Assembly: GCF_947507565.1 (NCBI RefSeq)
Contig: NC_089182.1
Span: 1,054,001-1,118,000, forward strand
Source of the DNA: Oscarella lobularis
Taxonomy: Eukaryota; Porifera; Homoscleromorpha; Homosclerophorida; Oscarellidae
DNA: 64,000 nt
Direction: 5' to 3'
Below the pieces are notes generated by a model. That model worked only from the letters and a program-made list of their open reading frames with translations. It searched no databases and was not told the DNA's origin. The translations under genes and the position numbers were made by a program. The first letter of the stretch is position 1. Each line of letters opens with the position of its first letter. Shown here one piece after another: positions 46,288 through 53,876 of this stretch.

Positions 46288-48489
46288 ATGGCTGAAAATG
46301 TTGTCAGCGAGCCGGTCGAGTCGGATCCCAATGCGAAGAAGTTATTTGATAAGACATCGCCTGTTGGGGCCCCTCGAGAGGACACGGACGCGGACGATTT
46401 CCATTCTGCGGACGAAGGGACGGAAAAAGAGGAGGCGGGAGTGAAAACCGAAGCGGGAGACGAAAAGAAGAAGTCGAGCGAAGAAGAAGAGAAAAGCGGT
46501 GAAATTTCGCACGACGAAAAAGCCGAGGAGACGAAAGAAGAAAAGAACGAAGACGATAACAATAACACGAACGAGAGCGAGGAAGAAGAAGTTGAGGTTG
46601 AATCACTGTCTGATGTCTCAGCAGACGAAGATGAGGATGATGAGGATGATGATGAGGATGAGGACGAAGAGGATGAGGGAGATGACGAAAACGGGGCAAG
46701 TGAACAAGAAAGAAAAGAAGAAGAAGAAGAAGACGAGAACGAGAACGAGGAGGAGGAGGAGGAGGAGGAGGTGGAGGTAAGAGCCTGTGATAAATTTATA
46801 ATATTCAATGCGTAATTATGCTTGGGCTATATAAAATCAATCTGTGCTCTTTTTATTACTTTTTCTTTCTAGACGGTTGAGCAGGAGAGGAAGGAGAGGC
46901 TCAGGGATCCTTCCTATGCTCCTCGACGAATAAGTTTCTTTTTACACGACACGCGATTTTACGACGAAACCGAAATGAAACGGTTAGTGGATCATGCCAT
47001 AGGCATAGCACGCCGTTCTAATAGAAAATTCCTAGAAACATCGATCCTGAGTTAGACCACAGTCGGCGACGTCGCAAATGGAACGTGGAAGACGAAGATG
47101 AAGTACAAAGGCCTGGAATAGATGCAGACAGGTGGGGACATGACCTTTACAAAGAGGAAGAGCAGGGTCCAAAGGAAATCTACGAGAGACAAACGGACGG
47201 CGATGGAGAAGAAAGACGGTATTAAATTATATGCAATTACGTATTTATGTATATTAATAATAATTAAGATATCCTCGTGGCGGACGAGGCGGTAGACGGG
47301 GATCTAGAGGAAGACGAGGATTTAGGGGTCAAACCGGTCGACATCCACGAAGTAGAGGAGGAGGAGGAGGAGACAGGTTCCATAATGATAATGATAGAGA
47401 ATATGATCAAAGTAGGCAAAGAGACGATAAAGAGTCAGGATGGCGAGGACGAGGCGGCGGAACTTATCGAGGCGGCCGTGGCGGGCGTGGAAGAAACGAA
47501 CGATTACCATATTATGAATATAGGCGACGACGGCAGGACGAGCCCGACGACGACGATGGAGATCGAGATCGTCGTCAAAGAACGGATCGTCGTCGCAGAG
47601 CGGACTCGGAGGATGACGAGACGGGAGAAGTGACTTTTGCGAGGCGCGGACGTGGCGGTCGTAGTCGAGGTATCGTCCGAAGTGGCGGCGTTATGACGGT
47701 GACTCCACGTCGCGCGACCGCGCCCACTCAAGCGTCGACAGGTGGAGCAAATGAAGAAATCGAGAAAGCGGAGGAGAGGCAAACAAAGCCTCAGCCGAAG
47801 CCGGATCCGTCGCCGGCACCGCATTCTCGCACTCCGACGTTTGGATCGGATGAAAGTGCTCAGACTCAGCCTCCGAAGGGACGCGGACGCGGACGCGGTG
47901 CAACGAGTTTTGGTGGTGGCGACGACGCGGAGAAACCGAAGAGATATTCGTCGCAGAGAGCCGCTGCGACGCAGAAGCCCGGCGGAGAGCAGATACCGGC
48001 GACGGTGGCGACTGTTCCTCCTCCACAACCTGTTGCCGCCGTCCCTCAGGCGGCTCATCCTATGAACCCTCCTCAGGCTCTTGCTCCCTTTTCCGTTTCC
48101 GTTGAAACACTGACGCCTGAAGAGCAGATGGTTCTTTATGAATTTCGGCATCAGGCTCAGCTGCAGCATCAGCAGCAGCACGAAGCGGTGGCTAGAGCGA
48201 AAAAGGCTCAGGCGCTTGCTTCTCAGTATAGTTCCGTACCTCACGTGATATACCCTCAAGGTTTTTCTCCGAGGTATAGAATTGATGTTTTTGGGTCTTT
48301 CTAGTAAAGAATTTCTTTTCTAGTCCTGATCCTGATGGCTCTGGCGTTCCAGGGCAATTTTATGGCGGTGCCTTTTATCCATCACATCAGCCACCACCGG
48401 GATTGCAGCAAGGGAGTGGTGGAGTGGCTGGAAGTGGTCGGCCCAGGTCTGCTGTTCCTATTGTTAGTCCGGAGAACAAGAAGAATTAA
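46288..48489 (+). CDS. CASC3: Exon junction complex core protein CASC3 (Barentsz/MLN51)
   Basis: CASC3 clamps eIF4A3 on spliced mRNA and takes part in mRNA localisation and nonsense-mediated decay. Five exons join in phase: 46288-46776, 46873-46982, 47036-47218, 47269-48273 and 48324-48489, giving 650 residues (human about 700). The first 163 residues are an acidic Glu/Asp/Lys-rich tract. The conserved SELOR-type core follows around residues 165-260, with DPSYAPRR, FFLHD, RRRRKWN and a W-G-H-D then E-E-Q-x-P-K stretch. Next come an RGG/Arg-rich segment (about 262-345), the conserved KRYSSQR motif near residue 485, and a Pro/Gln-rich tail. The start follows AAA, the first ATG of the open frame. 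A Ser-rich antisense frame across the first exon is a shadow of the acidic repeats. Confidence 0.9.
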
Positions 48490-48669
48490 TTTTGACTGTT
48501 GTCTGATGTTGTTTCTCTGCGAAATGGCTTCTGTTGCCTGTTTTATGAGTAGAGGACGAGATGTATTTGAAGTATTGTTTGCATTTTAAGTCAGTCTAGT
48601 CGGCCACTAGAAACAGGCACTTAAAAAATTTTGGTATTCTTTTTGGCGTCGTTCTTCGTTCCTAATAAT

Positions 48670-48675
48670 AATAAA
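48670..48675 (+). terminator. CASC3 polyadenylation signal AATAAA
   Basis: A canonical AATAAA lies 181 nt after the CASC3 stop codon and about 30 nt before the tRNA gene. It is the only such hexamer in this interval. Confidence 0.6.
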
Positions 48676-48704
48676 GACCACAGAAACTCACAATTTATCA
48701 GGGT

Positions 48705-48792
48705 GCTTCGGTAGCTCAGTCGGCAGAGCGTTAGTCTCATAATCTGCTAGTTGGGAATCTAAAGGTCGCGAGTTCGAGCCTCGTCCGAAGCA
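48705..48792 (+). tRNA. tRNA-Met (CAT, elongator type) with a 15-nt intron
   Basis: The acceptor arms GCTTCGG (48705-48711) and CCGAAGC (48785-48791) pair perfectly, and discriminator A follows at 48792. The D-stem GCTC/GAGC and T-stem GCGAG/CTCGT (one G-T pair) are intact, and the B-box GTTCGAGCC is present. The anticodon CAT is at 48738-48740. The anticodon stem closes (TTAGT with TCTAA) only if about 15 nt, 48742-48756, are removed one base after the anticodon, which is the usual eukaryotic tRNA intron position. A T-run at 48795-48800 is the Pol III terminator. Variable-loop AGGTC and the lack of initiator features support elongator Met. Confidence 0.9.
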
Positions 48793-48800
48793 CGTTTTTT

Positions 48801-50052
48801 CTTTTTTGTTTTGATTCTTTTTTTTCTTTTAGGAACAAATTGGTAGCTGTTAACCTTGCTGAACCGGTTAGAGTATTTTGTTTCTCGGACGAAAGTTTGA
48901 TCAGTGCGCAGCGCGCTAAGACAGAGAACCCGTACATGGATGTCCGATGATGTTGTCTCTACTGTATTCCGCTTCTGCCTTTGCTTATTCAGTAACTTCC
49001 GATGAACGGTAGGAACGTTGTATACATTGCATGCGTGTGCCGCGGTCAGGGACCGCCTAGAAACACGCGACTCACCACCATGACTCATCCTCTCCCCGCC
49101 GCATACATTGGAAACCGTGAGACGACTTCGTCGTCGGTCTGAGCGTCGTGTGCGTACTGAATGATCGCAAATAAGATGCTCTATCCCATGGTATCCCCTT
49201 TCCCTAGTGAGTGTGTATCGAACAGAACCCCCACTCGCTCATGCATATATTCCGTAACCGAGCTGCTTCCTTTGCGCCCTGCAGTCATCAGCGGGGGAGT
49301 GGAATGTCTCCCCCGTCCATCGGACCTATATCTATATTAGCCAGAGGAGGGGCCCCCTTGCAAGGACCTAATCTGACCTCCCCGCAACGATCGGTCGCGC
49401 CTGCAAGTCTGAAAGCCTCGAGAACCAACTCAAATTGACAATAGGTCGTTTGACGACGATAGTTGCACGCAGACGCACGACACTCCTAATTGGTCGCCAA
49501 GCCAATGGGGCAGAGGACGCGTGCGACGCAAAGCTGCTCGATCAAATGGGAAGCACACGAGTCTCGTTAGCACCGCGCCAAATTAGGGACTAAAAAGCCC
49601 TCCCCGACTGCTCGTAGAGAAACAGGTCTGCCTATGCAGTCTTTACGCGTTCGTGTACAGCGTAGCTTGTTTTAGCGAGCGTCCCATGCCCTCGGGGTGG
49701 GAAAAAGTAGCGAATTATGACTAGTTCGAGATGCTCTGTGCACAATGGTGTCGCGACCCAAGACAAACTGTCCGATTTTAGAGCCCTTTTGCGGTGCGTT
49801 AAACGAGAGTCTAGTCGCGCGATGACGACGGCGCCGATCGATAGAGAGAGACGACGAAACGTCGTCCGGGCTGTTTTTCTCCGGGTCCAATCACGTAGGC
49901 GGTACTCGTCTTCTGATTTGATTTTATCGCGGCGGAACTGCGTCCCGGCACGAACGTACACAAGATATCGCGCTCGCCGTCGGGCCTGCTCAGTGCGATC
50001 CGATTCGTCGAAGGAGTAAGAGCGCGCGAATTTTTTAGTCGACTAATCGACG
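48801..50052. other. 1.25-kb interval without a recognisable gene; GC hairpin
   Basis: No exon-like frame, RNA gene or mobile element could be supported on either strand. The longest open frames (to about 110 codons) have no recognisable family features. A clear foldback is present: CGGGGGAG at 49292-49299 and CTCCCCCG at 49308-49315 around an 8-nt loop. The right end should contain the promoter of the next gene, including a 12-bp perfect palindrome, TTAGTCGACTAA, at 50035-50046, six bases before its ATG. Confidence 0.5.
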
Positions 50053-51359
50053 ATGAAGTCGATCGCAAAGAGCGTCCAGTCTCTGGTACGTCGTTGTGGG
50101 GACGAGCAAGCCCTCGGGCCCCGTACACACTACTACTACACACACGCCCGTCCCCTCGCGACACGTGTGTGTGTGACCTATAGTCGTTTTTCTTAGGTAA
50201 GCGTCGCTTTCTCGCTTTTCGTTTTTGTCGCCGTCGCCCGCAACGTCGTCGTGCGAGCCGCTCCCAAGACGACGACGGCGTCGACGAAACTACCCTCGTC
50301 GCCGGCGTACGTCGCCATTACGCTCTACGTTCGCTTCGAAGATCAAGACAACGTTCCTAATGCAAGTGCGAGCAACTTCTTGAATCTATTGATTCGCGAT
50401 GTGACGGCGGCGATCTCCAACTTCTCTGCCGTGCCGCCGAATCGTGTCATGCGGCTCAAGGTACAGCATATTTCGCGCTTATCGAAAGACGACGGCGCCC
50501 CACGCGTGCTTTGTCGCGAACGCTTGACCACATTACTCACACGCGCGATGTTACAGTACGAACATGGCCCTAGAGGGGGTGGGGGCTTTCCTGTGTGGTC
50601 AATCGGTTCTCCCAAATTATTATCTATAGACTGAATAAGTTGGTGCATGTGGGAAAAGGGCTTTCTGTTCTCGAGGGACTCATTCGACGTGCAAACCGCA
50701 TCTTCTCGTGTTATTATTCCGGCATCGGTGCCGGGCGGGGGGGAAGCGATCGTTGTTTACGCGTTGCGCGAGTTGGAGCTCACCGACTTAACCAAATTAG
50801 CGAGATACTGTTTTGATTGGTGGCGAATCTTGTCGCCGCGCCACCACCGGGGGGTCCCTTCAGTCGTTTTCCCGGCCGGCTTCATATGTGCCCACGGCGT
50901 CTAGGTGTTCCTCGAAGACCACCCCGATTATGACCTCTCCGTCGCATTCGATTTGCTATTCGACGATGCTCGATCGTCACCGAAAGCGAGCGACTTCGAG
51001 AACAAATCGTTTACCATCGTAACGTCGCCGGCTGTCGTGCACAGGGCTTTGACGATCCGTAATCGAAAGTCTAATGCATAAATTAGATCGGTTTTCTGAT
51101 TGGCGGTTTTCATGCAGTCTTGACGTTGCCGCCGCCTACGGCGATATCGAGTCGTCCTTCAACTGATCCTGAAGTAACGGCGACTTCAAGTTCTAAAGTG
51201 ACCTCTAAATCGATTAGAAGCGGATGGTCGTCGCCGACGTCGTCTACACGAGCTCCTCCTACTTCCGTTGCTATGACGTCGACAGTGACGTCGGCTGGAG
51301 CTCGCACAACGTCATATTTTTTGGCCTTGTTACTAGCGGTTATTGGAGTGCATTTTTGA
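50053..51359 (+). CDS. Small putative GPI-anchored surface protein (SEA-like core?), unrecognised
   Basis: I do not recognise this gene. Four exons join in phase: 50053-50085, 50197-50460, 50905-51058 and 51118-51359, giving 230 residues. The N-terminus carries a hydrophobic stretch (about residues 12-27, with AFSLFVFVAVA) that looks like a signal peptide. The middle (about 48-148) reads as a compact alpha/beta domain with a VPPNRVMRL-type turn that resembles SEA domains; this is a weak resemblance. A Ser/Thr/Pro-rich stalk follows (about 155-210), and the chain ends in a short hydrophobic tail (YFLALLLAVIGVHF), the layout of a GPI-attachment signal. Three NxS/T sequons are present. Intron 2 is long (444 nt) and could hide another exon. 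The C-terminal exon also resembles a type I membrane anchor without a cytoplasmic tail. Confidence 0.6.
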
Positions 51360-51420
51360 CTTTTTAGCTATTTTCGCGCGTGAAGTATGCAGGCGCAATT
51401 CGTTGTGCTGAAGTATAACT

Positions 51421-51426
51421 AATAAA
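51421..51426 (+). terminator. Polyadenylation signal AATAAA of the small surface-protein gene
   Basis: A canonical AATAAA occurs 62 nt after the stop codon at 51357-51359, followed by a T-rich stretch. Confidence 0.6.
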
Positions 51427-51950
51427 TCTATTTTATTTGGCATGAGCTCCCGGATTCTGCAGTAAACATAATTACCTCACGAATGAGAATTATGTAACCG
51501 CTAATTTATGTTTATTTTTAGTGCGGGCTAATTTCGTAGGCGCGTGCTAAAGAGTTCTACTTCCGTTTGTCACGTGCACTATGCATCACGTCATGCAATA
51601 CGGGAGATCACAGAACATACCTGGGCGTCGCTGAGGTCACGCGGATCTCTCGATCAAATCGTAAGCGTTCGGCCTATTCACGCGTTCGTCCGCCAACGCT
51701 CACGCCATCTTCAACTGAAACGAACGCGCGCGATCGCCTTCACGTTCGAGAAAACCCGTCGCTTCCTTTCGGAGAATCGGTGAGAGAAGGTGCGCAGAAA
51801 GGGGCCTCACCCCGACAAATTCACCCTATACGCGCGTCTCCCGCACCCCATCTCTTCAATCATCGCGACCTCGTACGGGAATAGTCCCGTGCGCAGACCG
51901 CGCAGCGAATAAGTAGTCGATTTTCCTTCCTTAGCGACTTCACCCACTAG
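51427..51950 (+). promoter_or_regulatory. Intergenic region and probable RAB5 promoter/5'UTR
   Basis: This 524-bp interval shows no gene. It contains a CACGTG E-box near 51570-51576 and a CRE-like TCACGTCA near 51585-51592, suggesting promoter elements for RAB5. A short open frame here (to 51884) lacks family features and is not called. Confidence 0.4.
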
Positions 51951-53530
51951 ATGGCGGCACGTGGCCCAGGACAACGTCCCAATGGACCCGGACAGAACAA
52001 AATATGCCAGTTCAAACTCGTCTTACTCGGTAAACGAGCGCAGTCGATATTCGTGACGCGAACGCGACGATCGCCCTGCCCGTATCCTAATTGGGGGCCC
52101 CGCCTCCTCCTTTCTGTCCTCGCGCGTGCAGGAGAATCGGCCGTTGGAAAATCGAGTCTAGTTCTTCGGTTTGTAAAAGGGCAATTTCACGAGTACCAAG
52201 AATCGACCATAGGCGGTGAGTGAGAATCGAGACGAAAATATAAACGACGAGTCGCGTTGTTTTAGCTGCATTTCTGACGCAGACCGTCTGCTTGGAAGAG
52301 ACGACCGTAAAATTCGAAATTTGGGATACAGCCGGTCAAGAAAATATCCTCTTTTTTTTCTCTTTTTTCTTCCTCTTCTTTCCGAGGGGATTTTATTCCT
52401 TAACTTTCTTCTCTCGCACGATATCACAGTCTTGCGCCGATGTACTATAGGGGAGCGCAGGCGGCGATCGTTGTGTATGACGTGACAAATCAGGTAAAGT
52501 GGGGTGGGAGACTATGAGTTTCCATAGAAGAGTGCGTAGTATGTCTTCAGTCTTCTTAGAAGACGACCGTGTAGAGAGGGAGGGTACAAGGGAAATGATG
52601 TCATAGGAAACTGTTCTGTTATCTGTGATTCCCTTAGATATATCGAACTTGTCTTATTAAGAAGGCCTACTAGTACGTATCTGTGACCCCTTTGACATAG
52701 CATGTATTACATAGATCATTTAATTTGTTTGTATGCTATCTGTGGCCTCGCGTGGGTCGATTCGTTTCTCTTTCACTTTGATGACATTCGTTGAGATGAC
52801 GAGTCTGATATTGATTTTATTTTGATGTCAAGTACGAGGCATTTGTCTGAGTGAAGAGTCTCCCGCTTCTGAACTTAGAATCGCTTTATTTTCTTGATAT
52901 TCTGAACTCGTCCTTCATTTAGGACACGTTTGCACGTGCAAAGAACTGGGTGAAAGAATTGCAGCGTCAGGCCAGTCCAAACATTGTCATTGCACTCTCC
53001 GGAAATAAAGCTGATTTGAGCAACAAGCGCATGGTGGACTACGAGGCAAAGAAGAGAAGAAAATCCATTAAGGATTCACATAATGGGGAATGGTTTCTGT
53101 TTGTAGGAGGCGCAAGCTTACGCGGACGACAATGGACTACTGTTTATGGAAACGTCAGCGAAAACGGCAATGAATGTTAATGAGATATTTCTCGCAATTG
53201 GTAAGAAATGGTACCAGTAGTCCCTCCCCATGAAGAGAGAAAAACGTTCTTCGAGTCTATTGCTCCCCTTTGATGACACATACATAGATGACGAGTCTGA
53301 TTGTTTCCTTTGATGTCAAGTACGAGGCATTTGTCTGAGTGGATCCCCTTAGAACGCGCGGTCTACATCTCCTTGAATTTCCGCCTCCTATGTATTCCTA
53401 TATTTATTCCCTAGCTAAAAAGTTGCCCAAGAGCGATCCTAGTCAAGCCGGTCGGCCGACGCGCGGCGTCGATCTTCAACAACAGGAGCAGCGCAGCTCG
53501 GGGGGTTGTTGCGGCGGCGGCAACAAGTGA
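51951..53530 (+). CDS. RAB5: Small GTPase RAB5, early-endosome regulator
   Basis: RAB5 drives fusion and identity of early endosomes. Seven exons give 215 residues: 51951-52029, 52132-52215, 52266-52343, 52420-52493, 52923-53045, 53108-53201 and 53415-53530. All Ras-fold motifs are present: P-loop GESAVGKSS, switch [27 protein letters not shown] (RAB family/subfamily region), GNKAD and ETSAK. The third intron must be AT-AC (52344-52419), because only that join restores the invariant QERYHS sequence. The fifth starts with GC (53046-53107). Introns 4 and 6 each carry a C/D-box snoRNA candidate. The chain ends in two cysteines for geranylgeranylation, but five residues (GGGNK) follow them, more than the usual two. 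The first ATG agrees with known RAB5 N-termini. Confidence 0.95.
52344..52419 (+). other. U12-type AT-AC intron in RAB5
   Basis: The 5' splice site is ATATCCTC (one mismatch to the U12 consensus ATATCCTT). The branch site TTCCTTAAC at 52396-52404 is a full match, and the intron ends CAC, 16-17 nt after the branch adenosine. Removing it in phase yields [15 protein letters not shown]. No GT-AG alternative restores the frame. Confidence 0.9.
52772..52856 (+). ncRNA. C/D-box snoRNA candidate (copy 1) in RAB5 intron 4
   Basis: The order is terminal stem TTCACT, box C TGATGA (52779-52784), a guide, box D' CTGA (52805-52808), box C' TGATGT (52823-52828), a second guide, box D CTGA (52847-52850), then AGTGAA closing the stem. 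The D guide ACGAGGCATTTG is complementary for 12 nt to the conserved eukaryotic 28S rRNA stretch CAAATGCCTCGT. The D' guide AGATGACGAG is complementary to CTCGTCATCT immediately downstream in the same 28S segment. By the box-D-plus-five rule the predicted 2'-O-methyl targets are the last A of CAAA and the G of CTCG. Box D lies 72 nt before the 3' splice site, a spacing typical of intron-encoded animal snoRNAs. Confidence 0.85.
53263..53346 (+). ncRNA. C/D-box snoRNA candidate (copy 2) in RAB5 intron 6
   Basis: This is a paralogue of the snoRNA in intron 4. Box C TGATGA is at 53271-53276, D' CTGA at 53297-53300, C' TGATGT at 53311-53316 and D CTGA at 53335-53338. The D guide is identical to copy 1. 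The D' guide TAGATGACGAG matches 28S for 11 nt, one more than copy 1. The terminal stem is weaker (TCCCCT with AGTGGA, one mismatch). Box D is 76 nt upstream of the 3' splice site. Confidence 0.82.
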
Positions 53531-53876
53531 TGTGACGGGTTCGGGAAGATGCCTATTTTGCACGTCGCTTCATTATTTACTGTCAAACCTAATCAGCTCC
53601 GAGGAACATTAGTGTATAATATAGTTCTGCCAGTCTGCTTTTTTCTTTGTCGCGTGTATTTAGTACTTCTTTAGTTGTGTATTTCCCTTTCCTTCCCTTT
53701 GTCCCCGTTTTCGATTCTGATTCGTTAGATTTAGTGCTATCTGGCTGATATTGTGAGATCGTTCTTTCTCGTGCGTTTTTTCTTCCCCTGTTCGTCTTTT
53801 TTGGTATTACATGAATTGGAATACATATATTTACGTTTGTACCCCCAGGGGGGCGGTGACGATCCGGGCGTTGGAA
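53531..53876. other. Intergenic region between RAB5 and the glycoside hydrolase
   Basis: No gene is seen in these 346 bp. They should hold the RAB5 3'UTR (no AATAAA found) and the promoter of the hydrolase gene. An open frame begins upstream of 53877, but the ATG at 53877 is the one that opens a signal peptide. Confidence 0.4.

Noticed and set aside
46146..46808. 220-codon Ser-rich frame on the minus strand
   Set aside because: It is the antisense of the GAG/GAT-rich acidic tract of CASC3, and the serine runs are only the complement of that tract.
47504..48259. 251-codon Arg/Ser-rich minus-strand frame
   Set aside because: It is the antisense of the RGG and Pro/Gln-rich exon of CASC3, which is fixed by the KRYSSQR motif and exon phase.
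48737..49088. Minus-strand frames overlapping the tRNA gene
   Set aside because: They run through the tRNA antisense and a T-rich terminator; the LxxxRxxxxTF-type peptide is the known spurious translation of tRNA genes.
50647..50904. Open frame inside intron 2 of the small surface-protein gene, with protein-like sequence (ASVPGGGEAIVVYALRELE)
   Set aside because: I could not find a donor/acceptor pair that joins it in phase to both neighbouring exons. It may still be an alternative exon.
51544..51884. Open frames of 79-105 codons upstream of RAB5
   Set aside because: Arg/Ser-rich sequence without family features, in a region better explained as promoter and 5'UTR.
52594..52640. Short stem with ATGATGT and CTGTGA inside RAB5 intron 4
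   Set aside because: It is too short (about 45 nt), box D is degenerate, and it lacks an rRNA guide. The real snoRNA in this intron is at 52772-52856.
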